A DNA stretch of 20,132 nucleotides from IMCC26077 sp964418325 (GTDB lineage: Bacteria; Actinomycetota; Actinomycetes; Nanopelagicales; Nanopelagicaceae). Each line of letters starts with the position of its first letter. Position 1 is the first letter of the stretch. Positions 1 to 7,530 of the stretch are shown piece by piece. The position numbers and the translations under genes are program-made. Below the pieces are notes generated by a model, which saw nothing but the letters and a program-made list of their open reading frames with translations, searched no databases and was not told the DNA's origin. The stretch spans positions 1-20,132 of the forward strand of contig CAYQLC010000024.1 of NCBI GenBank assembly GCA_964418325.1, given 5' to 3'.

Positions 1-340
1 GGTTATTTTGGTTGACGAGAACTGGCTCGACCTTGATTCCTCGCGACTTACCCCAGGCAAGTACTTGTCCTGCGGCGGCGCTGTTTGCGATATCAGAGAA
101 GATCAATCCAATCCAATAAGTAAAAGGCTTGCCTGAAGCCTTGAGTGCTGCAATTTCTTTTTCCATGGCAACTTGCTGCGCAGTCTTAACTGGCGCTGCA
201 GGCTTCTTTGCCGCAGGCTTCTTCGTTGCAGTTTTCTTTGCTGGTTTCTTTGTTTCTGCTGAGGCGCTGAGAGCGCTTGTGCCACCAAGTAGTAGCCCGA
301 GCGCAGCAACCAAAGCAATCGATTTCTTGTTGATTCTCAA
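1..340 (-). CDS. exported substrate-binding protein, sugar type (N-terminus only, runs off window)
   Basis: Only the first 113 or so codons are inside the window. I chose the TTG at 340 because AGAAAGGG lies a short distance upstream; an in-frame GTG at 364 has no ribosome site. The product starts with a Sec signal peptide (RINKKS, then a hydrophobic run ending ALSASA before ETKK). A Lys/Ala/Pro linker follows (repeats of KKPA), then YWIGLIFSDIANSAAAGQ, which resembles the first strand and helix of RbsB/Peripla_BP_4 sugar-binding proteins. There is no lipobox cysteine. It is probably the binding component of a sugar ABC transporter. It has its own promoter-like signals, and the dehydrogenase gene upstream on the same strand makes a sugar or polyol ligand plausible. 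Family assignment is moderate because the ligand-binding lobes are missing. Confidence 0.7.
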   Translation of the reverse strand, partial: MRINKKSIALVAALGLLLGGTSALSASAETKKPAKKTATKKPAAKKPAAPVKTAQQVAMEKEIAALKASGKPFTYWIGLIFSDIANSAAAGQVLAWGKSRGIKVEPVLVNQNN

Positions 341-391
341 GAAGGACCCTTTCTCTTTAGCCACTAAGTGAAAAGTGATGGCTTGTGGGAA

Positions 392-419
392 AAAGTACCG
401 ATTTGCTAGGTAAAGTCAA
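392..419 (-). promoter_or_regulatory. predicted sigma70-like promoter of the substrate-binding protein gene
   Basis: Read on the minus strand, TTGACT (414-419) and TACTTT (392-397) are separated by 16 bp. The predicted start near 385 would leave a leader of about 45 nt before the TTG at 340. Computer-free motif call only. Confidence 0.45.
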
Positions 420-434
420 TGAATCTGATTCGTT
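418..434. promoter_or_regulatory. candidate operator, GAATC-T-GATTC dyad
   Basis: An 11-bp perfect palindrome (421-431, GAATC T GATTC) is flanked by further AA/TT symmetry (418-419 against 433-434). It overlaps the edge of the predicted -35 of the substrate-binding protein gene, where a repressor or activator of a sugar transporter would be expected. The cognate regulator is not in the window. Confidence 0.35.
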
Positions 435-586
435 ACAGGAAATGCCTCCGAAACTCCAAATGACCAAAATGACTATTTGCCTGGAAGGCGCCAACCTCCC
501 ATCCAGCGCCTATAACAACCTGTGATTCTTGGCCATGACTGATTTGCCCGAGGGCTCTCCCTCGCGGTCGCCAAGTTACAAAAACG

Positions 587-1630
587 TTATAAGTTGAAAG
601 AGACCAATACCTTCCCCGAGCGCTGAGGATCGCGAGCAATATCGAACGCGGAGCGAATACTCATCAAATCAAAAACGTCTGTAATGCTCTCTTCTAACTC
701 GGGATGTTGAGCAAGCAAGGTAACTGCCCCGCTCAAATCTCCAGCAAAGCGAAAAGATCCGAGAAGACGTAATTCTTTTGTTACCAGCAAACCAATCTCT
801 ATCTCTTGTGCGCCTGCACCAAGCATTCCCACTTGAACAATTGTGCCGCCACGCTGTGCAGCCGCTATCACTTGGTTAAGCGCCCGCGCGCTTCCACTGC
901 ATTCAAGCACCACATCGAAAGAGTCCGTCCCTAATGTGGATGTGCTCACATTCACTACGGTATCGGCGCCAATCTTTTTAGCACGCTCCAGTGGTTCTTG
1001 ATAAATATCAGTAGCGGTGATTCTTTTTGCTCCTAAAGATCGTGCTGCCACAATCGAAAGTAAACCTATTGGTCCCGACCCGGAGATAAGCACGCTTTTA
1101 CCCGTAAGGTTGCCGGCAAGTCTGGCACCGTGCAGCGCTACAGCGAGAGGTTCTGCGAGAGCTCCTGCTCTCACTGAAACTTTTGTAGGAAGTGGGCAGA
1201 CCATATCTCTTGTAACATAGAGGTACTCTGCCATTGCCCCTTGTGTGTGCGGAGTTGTTGCAGCGCTGCCCAGATACCGAACGCCTTTCCAGAGATGCGG
1301 CCGATCTTCGAGCCCTGCAACAAGAGTTCCAGGTCGTGCGGGAAAAATCGCCACTGGAGTACCGTGAGCAAATTGACCAAGCGGATCTACATCGATTATT
1401 CCGGACACCTCATGCCCTGGAACAAGTGGCTCTTTTATAACAAAGTTTCCGTTAGCGCCATCAAAGTAATAATGGAGATCGGAACCGCAAATACCTACGA
1501 AAGCAACCTTAATCCGGATTTCATCCCGAGTGGGTTCTCTCAGCTCACACTCCAGCAAAGTTCCATCTTCGCGCCCTCGAATAGCAAAGGCCCGATAAGT
1601 AGCTGGTGTATTCGAGATTATTTTCGACAC
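587..1630 (-). CDS. zinc-type medium-chain dehydrogenase, L-idonate 5-dehydrogenase-like
   Basis: 347-residue cytosolic NAD(P)-dependent polyol/sugar-acid dehydrogenase. The catalytic zinc ligands expected for the sorbitol/idonate dehydrogenase branch are visible: C48 in CGSD, H73-E74 in GHE and E160 in EPLAVALHG. The Rossmann motif GSGPIG is at 184-189, and an acidic residue after the second strand (TATDIY) suggests NAD. CGSDLHYYFDG and VRYLGSA are typical of L-idonate 5-dehydrogenases. The structural zinc loop (about 97-115) has lost all four cysteines, which is unusual. The start is a GTG with TACCCT 7 nt upstream and no good ribosome site, which suggests a near-leaderless mRNA. It is transcribed away from the mannitol-dehydrogenase-family gene across a 46-bp gap, so the two may act in one sugar-acid pathway. 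Exact substrate unknown. Confidence 0.82.
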   Translation of the reverse strand: MSKIISNTPATYRAFAIRGREDGTLLECELREPTRDEIRIKVAFVGICGSDLHYYFDGANGNFVIKEPLVPGHEVSGIIDVDPLGQFAHGTPVAIFPARPGTLVAGLEDRPHLWKGVRYLGSAATTPHTQGAMAEYLYVTRDMVCPLPTKVSVRAGALAEPLAVALHGARLAGNLTGKSVLISGSGPIGLLSIVAARSLGAKRITATDIYQEPLERAKKIGADTVVNVSTSTLGTDSFDVVLECSGSARALNQVIAAAQRGGTIVQVGMLGAGAQEIEIGLLVTKELRLLGSFRFAGDLSGAVTLLAQHPELEESITDVFDLMSIRSAFDIARDPQRSGKVLVSFNL

Positions 1631-1676
1631 TCGACGAAGGGTATACCTCTATACACCGATGTGAAAGAATGGCAAT
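1631..1676. promoter_or_regulatory. divergent promoter region with GGTATACC palindrome
   Basis: The 46-bp gap contains GGTATACC (1640-1647) within a wider imperfect dyad that runs to about 1657 (GGT at one end, ACC at the other). Minus-strand TACCCT (1638-1643) sits 7 nt before the dehydrogenase GTG. Plus-strand AAGAAT (1665-1670) sits 6 nt before the other GTG. The palindrome overlaps the minus -10 and lies where the plus -35 should be, so one bound protein could control both genes. GGTATACC is, from memory, the core of UxuR/ExuR-type GntR operators. Confidence 0.5.
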
Positions 1677-3176
1677 GTGCCTACCAGCAGAGGTCGATTA
1701 AACCGAAGCACCGCACCAGAATCGCATATCGTTCTCAAGAGCCCTCCAAAGCTCGGCATAGTCCACATCGGCCTTGGAAATTTCCATCGAGCACATTTCG
1801 CCACCCACACCGCCGAAGCAGTGCTTGCTAGTGGTGGAGATTGGGGCATCTACGCATACTCCTTACGTAGTAATAAGAATGCGCTTGAGATGGCTGAACA
1901 AGATTATCTTTACACGGTACTCGACATTCACCCTGATTCTGAGAAGACCATAATTCCTGGAATCCACATAGGAGCGTCAGGAGGACCGGACGCACTTGAT
2001 GAAGCGCTTCGCCACCTTACCGACGCGAAAGTGCGAATAATCTCTCTCACTATTACTGAATCGGGTTATTGCTACTCCACAGAATCCGGTGGTCTTGATA
2101 ACACGCGCCCCGAGATACTCCATGATCTACAGAATCTCAACCACCCAAAATCTGTGATTGGCCTCTTAGCGAAAGCTTTAATGATTCGGGCAACGACGCA
2201 TCAAAGCCCAGTCACAATACTAAGTTGTGACAATCTCACCTCAAATGGCGCAACAACCAAACGGGTTCTTCTTGAATTTGCAGCATCGCTCGGAAATGAA
2301 CAGTCAAATCAACTACGTGAGTACATAAACACCCGAACATCTTTTCCCAATTCCATGGTCGATCGAATCGTTCCAAGCACCGAAGAGCGACATCGCCTGC
2401 TGGTCGCAGAAAGAATTGGCGTTCGAGATGAGATACCCGTTCCTGCAGAGAAGTTCACTATGTGGGTTATCGAAGATGATTTCGTGGCTGGCCGCCCAGA
2501 TTGGGGGCAAGCCGGAGTCTTATTTAGCAACGAAGTTGAGAAGTTCGAAACGATGAAACTTCGACTACTGAATGGCTCGCACTCATTACTTGCATACGTT
2601 GGAGCCCTTGCCAATAAGGAGAGCGTCCCCGAAGCGCGCTGCACACCCTTTATCGAAGCTGCCGTCCGGAAATTCATGAGAGATGAAATGGCACCTACCT
2701 TCGCGATGCCAAACTCGATCGAGTTGGAGCAGTACATAAAAGAACTTTTCTCGCGATGGTCTAACACCATCCTCTCGGACAAAATTTCGCGCATCGGATC
2801 AGATGGTTCAATCAAACTCCCTCCGCGAATCACTGAAACGAGCCTCTGGCACGGCGAGCGCAATCTGCCAACGCCTATGACTGCGCTCATTCTCGCGGCA
2901 TGGCTTGCCTGTGTTGCACCACCAAAAAATTTCGAGCCTGGACCGATTGCGCGGGCGATGAAGGATCCGGCACTTGATTACCTCTCGAGTTTGGGTCTCG
3001 ATGGTGCATCCGATAATCAGGCTCCAAAAATTGTCGAGCGACTCTTTAGCGAAGGTAAAGTTTTCTCACGAGAGCTCAACTCTTTGAATCTTTTGAAAAC
3101 GGATGTAATTTCGTACTTAGAGGAGATCACATCGCACGGAGTGGAAGCGGCAACTCTTCGAGCTATTTCCGCTTAA
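1677..3176 (+). CDS. mannitol dehydrogenase family oxidoreductase (fructuronate reductase / mannitol 2-dehydrogenase type)
   Basis: 499-residue polyol-specific long-chain dehydrogenase; the family is usually 480-500 residues. The N-terminal NAD-binding domain has IGLGNFHRAH at 31-40. Other family signatures are SCDNLTSNG (183-191) and SMVDRIVP (about 226-233). The C-terminal catalytic domain carries K294, N299 and H302 in KLRLLNGSH, which match the catalytic Lys, Asn and His of Pseudomonas mannitol 2-dehydrogenase. It would interconvert a ketose or keto-acid with a polyol or aldonate, for example fructuronate with mannonate (UxuB) or fructose with mannitol. The sequence alone does not decide between them. 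The start is a GTG with AAGAAT 6 nt upstream. Its 3' end overlaps the convergent secreted-protein gene by 14 nt, leaving no room for a terminator. Confidence 0.88.
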   Translation: MPTSRGRLNRSTAPESHIVLKSPPKLGIVHIGLGNFHRAHFATHTAEAVLASGGDWGIYAYSLRSNKNALEMAEQDYLYTVLDIHPDSEKTIIPGIHIGASGGPDALDEALRHLTDAKVRIISLTITESGYCYSTESGGLDNTRPEILHDLQNLNHPKSVIGLLAKALMIRATTHQSPVTILSCDNLTSNGATTKRVLLEFAASLGNEQSNQLREYINTRTSFPNSMVDRIVPSTEERHRLLVAERIGVRDEIPVPAEKFTMWVIEDDFVAGRPDWGQAGVLFSNEVEKFETMKLRLLNGSHSLLAYVGALANKESVPEARCTPFIEAAVRKFMRDEMAPTFAMPNSIELEQYIKELFSRWSNTILSDKISRIGSDGSIKLPPRITETSLWHGERNLPTPMTALILAAWLACVAPPKNFEPGPIARAMKDPALDYLSSLGLDGASDNQAPKIVERLFSEGKVFSRELNSLNLLKTDVISYLEEITSHGVEAATLRAISA

Positions 3177-4926
3177 ATCCTGCCGGACATTTAGGCGCTG
3201 TGCCCGAGACCTTGCGGACCAACTTTCCTTTAGTGCAGGTAATCGAGATTCGCTTGGCAGGAGCACTGGTTGCGCTGGCGGCTTTGCCTGGCGCAGCGGG
3301 AGCAGCGCTGGTATTCGCGGCAGGTTGGGTGGGAGCAGTTGGCGCATTCTGCGTTAACTTGATCTTCAACGTTGGCGACGAGAAGGTAAAGCCCCGAGCC
3401 TTAAGGCGAAGCCAACCACCCTCCTCTTTCACGCTCTCGGTAGCCAAGATGCTCTCACCACCATCACTGTTAATCACAGAGACTGTGGCATAAAGCGGGC
3501 CAGATCCTTCGAACCCGTAGATACAACGAGCGATCTTTGAACTCATCACCAAGTCATAACTACCTTGGAAGGTGGAGTCGTCCGGATTCTTTCGTAAACC
3601 AGCAACTTTGTAATTCAAGAAACCATCGGTGTATTTCGGAGGTCCAGCTGCATAGGTCAAAGCATTGGTCGTGACCAAACCAATTAAGGAACTTATCGAG
3701 TCGGTGCCAAGAATCGCGCCCACTACCTGACTTGCTTCCGGCACACATTTAGCTGCGCTCGCTCCAAGTCCGGTTAACTCAGAGATGGATTTGCTTCCCG
3801 AGGTGAGTGGATTGGAAACTCCACCAGCGCCGCCGCCACCGAGAATTGATGAGATGCTATTGAGGGGATTACTTACTCCTAAAGTGTCGGTCGCTGCGCT
3901 GGCAACTGACTCCAAACCAAGAGATCTAAAGGACCAGACCTCATCGAGGACGGTTGCTTTGTTATTGAAGAACTTCTCGAAGAAAAGGAATTGATCAAGA
4001 GAGGTATCTTGAGTTGAATCAAGTTTCATGGAGCCACCGCCCTGGAGCGGAGTCTTTCCCGGGATTACTTCTGTGGTTGCAGTCCCCTGAACACCTGGCA
4101 CCGTTACAGGCTTGCCCGAAACCGTCAATATATTTTGACGCTGATCTAACTGCTCAATAGCTACGGTGGGCTCTGCAAGTCGACCATGTAGCCAAGAAGT
4201 CAGGTAATTGCCAATATGTAATTTCACAGTGACCGTTGCACCGGCAGGAAATGCTTTCTCTCGACCACACTCACCTGATTTCACCCACAAACAGGTGATG
4301 TCGCCACCTGTTCCACGAATCCCAGAGCGACCAAGTGGATTGGTGAAATTAGAGAGCACGCCATCAGCGGCTGTAGTTGTTCCTAATTCGTATGGTGTGA
4401 CAATTGCTGAGAACGAGGTGGCTTTCACTCCGATCATCGGAATCTTCTGCAACTCCACTCGCACTTTCACCCCAAATGTCGATTGAAGTCCTGCACTTTT
4501 TAGCCCTGGTACTTCAAAGAGTGACCAATTGGCGCCAGCAGGAATTCCATTTGCGGGATCTGCCTCGAAAACCTTACTTCCCACCGTTCGGATATAGGTT
4601 GCTGCACCCGAGCTCACCTGAGGAGTCGTGACCGATAGCGATCGAACGCAATTTGCTTCGGTAGCGCTCTGACAATACGGAAGCACCGCAAAGATAGTCG
4701 CCGTGAATGCACATGCAGGATCAGAAAGTGAGCTACAAAGACGCTCGCCCTGCACGTTATACCCAGGTACACCGCTAGAGATATATGAATTCTCTAGCCC
4801 ACCAGCGACACCGTAGTGGTCGCGAAATTCAACTGTGTAAGTGATTGCAGCAAACGCACTTGATGCCGTGATAAGCGCGACAAGAAGCGCAAGAAATCCA
4901 GTTAATGGTTTGATTCGCGAGAACAT
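3163..4926 (-). CDS. large secreted protein of unknown function with Cys-Lys C-terminal tail
   Basis: 587 residues, not assigned to a known enzyme family. A clear Sec signal peptide (residues 1 to about 26, ending SSAFA before AITYT) starts at an ATG with TAAAGT exactly 6 nt upstream. The body has cysteine pairs near the N-terminus (RLCSSLSDPAC, YCQSATEANC), a central Gly/Ser-rich stretch (around 365-385), and no membrane anchor. A Pro/Ala/Thr linker (about 526-558) leads to a basic 29-residue tail, 559-587. The tail has two cysteines (ITC and PKCPAGF) and ends KRK. I have seen similar tails on exported proteins of aquatic actinobacteria, so it may be a modular surface or retention signal. 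It is divergent from the MFS gene across 17 bp, and its 3' end overlaps the preceding plus-strand gene. Function unknown. Confidence 0.85.
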   Translation of the reverse strand: MFSRIKPLTGFLALLVALITASSAFAAITYTVEFRDHYGVAGGLENSYISSGVPGYNVQGERLCSSLSDPACAFTATIFAVLPYCQSATEANCVRSLSVTTPQVSSGAATYIRTVGSKVFEADPANGIPAGANWSLFEVPGLKSAGLQSTFGVKVRVELQKIPMIGVKATSFSAIVTPYELGTTTAADGVLSNFTNPLGRSGIRGTGGDITCLWVKSGECGREKAFPAGATVTVKLHIGNYLTSWLHGRLAEPTVAIEQLDQRQNILTVSGKPVTVPGVQGTATTEVIPGKTPLQGGGSMKLDSTQDTSLDQFLFFEKFFNNKATVLDEVWSFRSLGLESVASAATDTLGVSNPLNSISSILGGGGAGGVSNPLTSGSKSISELTGLGASAAKCVPEASQVVGAILGTDSISSLIGLVTTNALTYAAGPPKYTDGFLNYKVAGLRKNPDDSTFQGSYDLVMSSKIARCIYGFEGSGPLYATVSVINSDGGESILATESVKEEGGWLRLKARGFTFSSPTLKIKLTQNAPTAPTQPAANTSAAPAAPGKAASATSAPAKRISITCTKGKLVRKVSGTAPKCPAGFKRK

Positions 4927-4943
4927 AGGGGTACTTTACCCAA
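4927..4943. promoter_or_regulatory. overlapping divergent -10 elements inside a GGGTA-CTT-TACCC dyad
   Basis: The palindrome 4929-4941 holds plus-strand TACTTT (4932-4937), 6 nt before the GTG at 4944, and minus-strand TAAAGT (4938-4933), 6 nt before the ATG at 4926. The two -10 hexamers share five base pairs. A weak plus-strand -35, TTGATT, is at 4910-4915 (16-bp spacing). No ribosome site fits either start, so both mRNAs are probably leaderless. Confidence 0.6.
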
Positions 4944-6167
4944 GTGAGGAAATATAAGGAGATTTTGGCGCTGCGAAATGCCAAGCTCCTACTCATAACC
5001 TCCTTCCCTGCCAGGGTCGCCTACGCAATGGTGGGACTGGCGCTCTTTTTCAAAGTTGAGCGATTGACCGACTCGGTTGCTTATGCCGGAATTGCTCTTG
5101 GACTAAATACCTTTGCTAATTCAGTTACCGCAGGGCTCCGCGGAGCGGCTCTGGATCGGTGGGGACAAAAATGGCCCATTCGGATTTTAGTTCCACTATA
5201 TGCCGCGGGGTTATTAGTTCTAGAGTTCACTACAAGTAAGACATGGATCCTCCCACTATCTCTGCTTATGGGATTGGTCTCTCCGCCCATCAACTTATCT
5301 GTTCGACCACTTTGGAAAAATGCAGTTCCCGAAAGTTCACTGCGAACTGCATATGCTCTGGATACATCCGTCATTAACTCAACACGAGTGTTTGGCCCAC
5401 TTCTTGCATCGACCTTGGCACTATCTCCCTATCCAAGCAGCGCCCTGCTTCTCTGCGCGGCATTTATCTTTGTCGGAGGACTATCCCTTGGATTCACCAA
5501 GATTTCTTCAGAGTGGGTGCCTGAGAAGAAGGAGGTCGGACAAAAATCGGTCTGGCGAATTCCCGCCATGCAGTTACTGATGGTCGAAGCGATGTTTGTA
5601 GGTTTTGGTTGGGGCGCATTCGATGTTGGTATTCCGTCATTTGCAACGTTAGAGAAGATTCCAGGCTGGAGCGGTCCAATCTTCGCCGCGCTCGCTTTCA
5701 CTTCAGTAATTGGTGGATTAACTGCTGGTCTCATTTCACGAAAGACCTCGGCTCTAAAAGGATTACTTCGAACCTATGCGCTATGGATGGTTGCGACTAT
5801 TCCTCTGGCGCTTACCTACCCTGGTTGGAGCATGTTAATAGTCGCACTCTTCATCGGATTTTTTGGAGGTGCGGTTCAAGTCTTTTACTGGGAGGTTCTC
5901 GAAGCAGTCCGCCCGAAAGGAACTGCAGTCAGCGCGCTGGGATGGATCTGGACGGTAGATGGCTCTTTCATGGCTTTAGGAGCGGCGTTGGGCGGAATTA
6001 TTGCTAGCGAATTCTCCCCCAGATTAACGTTGCTGAGCACCACTATTGCAGTCTCGATTGGAGTGCTCGTACTTGTGCTGGGCAGGAATCTGCTCGCCCC
6101 CGCCAATCGAATTACGACGGTTGAAGAAGACCGTAACGCAATCGAACATACCGCGCCGCCCCAATAG
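4944..6167 (+). CDS. MFS transporter
   Basis: 407-residue integral membrane protein with about 12 hydrophobic helices and the usual central cytoplasmic loop (near 185-200, rich in Glu/Lys). The early loop LDRWGQKWPIR matches the DRxGxR/K-like MFS motif A between helices 2 and 3. It exports or imports a small solute by proton coupling; the substrate cannot be read from sequence. The GTG start is supported by TACTTT 6 nt upstream. An AAGGAG inside the reading frame (4956-4961) is too close to the next TTG (4965) to favour that start. The stop is 4 bp from the end of the convergent histidine kinase gene, with only a 5-bp AT-rich hairpin between. Confidence 0.85.
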   Translation: MRKYKEILALRNAKLLLITSFPARVAYAMVGLALFFKVERLTDSVAYAGIALGLNTFANSVTAGLRGAALDRWGQKWPIRILVPLYAAGLLVLEFTTSKTWILPLSLLMGLVSPPINLSVRPLWKNAVPESSLRTAYALDTSVINSTRVFGPLLASTLALSPYPSSALLLCAAFIFVGGLSLGFTKISSEWVPEKKEVGQKSVWRIPAMQLLMVEAMFVGFGWGAFDVGIPSFATLEKIPGWSGPIFAALAFTSVIGGLTAGLISRKTSALKGLLRTYALWMVATIPLALTYPGWSMLIVALFIGFFGGAVQVFYWEVLEAVRPKGTAVSALGWIWTVDGSFMALGAALGGIIASEFSPRLTLLSTTIAVSIGVLVLVLGRNLLAPANRITTVEEDRNAIEHTAPPQ

Positions 6168-6171
6168 TGTT

Positions 6172-7530
6172 TTAACTATCAGTGAGTGGAAAACGAATCT
6201 CTATCTCTAGTCCACCGAGTCTGCTCGGGCGTAAATTCATCGTTCCGTCATGCTCAGCAACAATCGCTTGCATGATACTCATACCTAACCCAGATCCTCC
6301 GCTCTCGCGAGAACGCGAGGAATCAAATCTCTGAAATTGTTGGATTCCATTCTTATATGCGTCATCGGGCAATCCTGGTCCACCATCACCAATTGTCAGC
6401 TTTGCACCGAAGTCGTCGTACCCGAGCGCGACATAAATGGGCGCATCAGACGGTGTGTGTCTACGAATGTTCGAAAAGATATTTGAGATTAATTGTTGTA
6501 CATGAGTAAGTGACCCGACAATAAAAACTTCGGGTGTTATTGAGTCTTCAACAGTTCGATTCGGTTCCAGTACTTTTAAATCCGTTAGTTGGATACGGAG
6601 GAGATCGGAGAGATTTATCGCATCATCAACATTGCCACGTCGCTGCTCACCTATCTCGGCTAGGAGCAGCAAGTCGGAGATCAGGCGCTCCATTCGAGCA
6701 ATCTCGGAAGCTAATCGATCGAGCGCCCGCTTGCGAGAATCAGGCTCTACAGTCTCGGACCGACCAAGAAGCTCCACATATCCTTTGATTACGGTAAGCG
6801 GAGTACGCAATTCGTGAGAGGCGTCGCCGACAAACTCTTGCATCTTCTTGCTGTTGCGCCGCTCTCCCTCGAGAGCGCCTTGTAAATATCTGACCATCTG
6901 ATTAAGCGCCTTACTCAACTCATCTACCTCAGAATTTCCACGAGTAACGATCTCCTCGCTCCAATTCCGACCATTGGCGATCTCGCGAGCTCGTTCTGCT
7001 AGCCGTTCAATTCTCCGGATATCTGGACGAGTGAAGACTCGGGTGGCGAGAAAGGCAAGTAAAAGCGAGATCAGAAGGAAGAGAGCTAATCGCTCTACAT
7101 TGCGATTTCGATTCTCTTCTAAACTGCGGATCGGCACTGCAAGTACCAAGTACGAATCTTCCTCAAGTGCCAGAGCAAGTGCTCGGTAGCGATTTTTCTC
7201 TCCAATGGTTCCTAACTGGTTTTGAACTTCTTTACTTACTTCGGCAGGGACATCAAGAATTTGCCCATCGGTCGAGGTACGCACCGTGAATAACTCACCT
7301 GAACTATCGAGGAGTGCAACAATCAACTGTGAGTCACTCTCATCAGCGAGAAAAACTGCACTGGAGAGTGGATCTCGCTCATCGAGATTGACAGATACTC
7401 CATTAATCAGCGAGTCCACACGTTCAATCTCAGAGGTATATGCAGTCGCAATAGCGAAGTAGCCAATTGAGAGTGAGATGACCGTCGTTATTGCACCCGC
7501 AATCAAGGCAAAACGGGTTTGCAATCTCAC
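6172..7530 (-). CDS. sensor histidine kinase of an OmpR-type two-component system
   Basis: 452-residue membrane kinase. Helix 1 is at about 7-30 and helix 2 at about 147-165; they enclose an extracytoplasmic sensor domain of about 115 residues. A HAMP linker follows (166-218). The dimerisation domain has the phospho-acceptor H239 in SHELRTPL. The ATPase domain has an N box (N350/N354 ahead of RRHTP), DGGPG at 382-386 and GSGLG at 412-416. All catalytic elements look intact. The start overlaps the response regulator stop by 4 nt (ATGA), so the two are translationally coupled. Architecture is like actinobacterial TrcS/MprB-type kinases, but the sensor domain gives no hint of the stimulus. The divergent secreted coiled-coil gene is the best local candidate for a regulated target. 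Confidence 0.93.
   Translation of the reverse strand: MRLQTRFALIAGAITTVISLSIGYFAIATAYTSEIERVDSLINGVSVNLDERDPLSSAVFLADESDSQLIVALLDSSGELFTVRTSTDGQILDVPAEVSKEVQNQLGTIGEKNRYRALALALEEDSYLVLAVPIRSLEENRNRNVERLALFLLISLLLAFLATRVFTRPDIRRIERLAERAREIANGRNWSEEIVTRGNSEVDELSKALNQMVRYLQGALEGERRNSKKMQEFVGDASHELRTPLTVIKGYVELLGRSETVEPDSRKRALDRLASEIARMERLISDLLLLAEIGEQRRGNVDDAINLSDLLRIQLTDLKVLEPNRTVEDSITPEVFIVGSLTHVQQLISNIFSNIRRHTPSDAPIYVALGYDDFGAKLTIGDGGPGLPDDAYKNGIQQFQRFDSSRSRESGGSGLGMSIMQAIVAEHDGTMNLRPSRLGGLEIEIRFPLTDS

Larger units (their letters stand above)
341..586. other. intergenic region between dehydrogenase and substrate-binding protein genes
   Basis: This 246-bp stretch has no convincing gene. It carries the promoter and dyad described above, a 6-bp hairpin CGAGGG-CTCT-CCCTCG (549-564), and a weaker AGGCGC/GCGCCT pairing (486-491 with 506-511). 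Neither hairpin is followed by a T-run, so I do not call a terminator. They lie just downstream of the dehydrogenase stop and could still stabilise or attenuate its mRNA. Confidence 0.4.

Noticed and set aside
103..318. Gln/Arg-rich 71-residue minus-strand frame
   Set aside because: It is an out-of-frame translation of the Lys/Ala/Pro-rich start of the substrate-binding protein gene.
549..564. CGAGGG-CTCT-CCCTCG hairpin as an intrinsic terminator
   Set aside because: Stem is only 6 bp and no T-run follows on either strand.
433..639. 68-residue minus-strand reading frame over the intergenic region
   Set aside because: Overlaps the end of the dehydrogenase gene out of frame, low-complexity product, no ribosome site or -10 element.
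1241..1831. 196-residue plus-strand reading frame antisense to the dehydrogenase
   Set aside because: It runs across the whole antisense strand of a clearly conserved enzyme and the divergent promoter gap, and its product has no recognisable domain; it is a shadow.
2309..2890. 193-residue minus-strand reading frame inside the mannitol-dehydrogenase-family gene
   Set aside because: Antisense to a gene with intact catalytic motifs; Ser/Arg-rich shadow translation without a start signal.
6164..6179. ATAGT-N6-ACTAT hairpin between convergent genes as a bidirectional terminator
   Set aside because: Five-bp AT-rich stem is too weak; only the loop has a short T-run.
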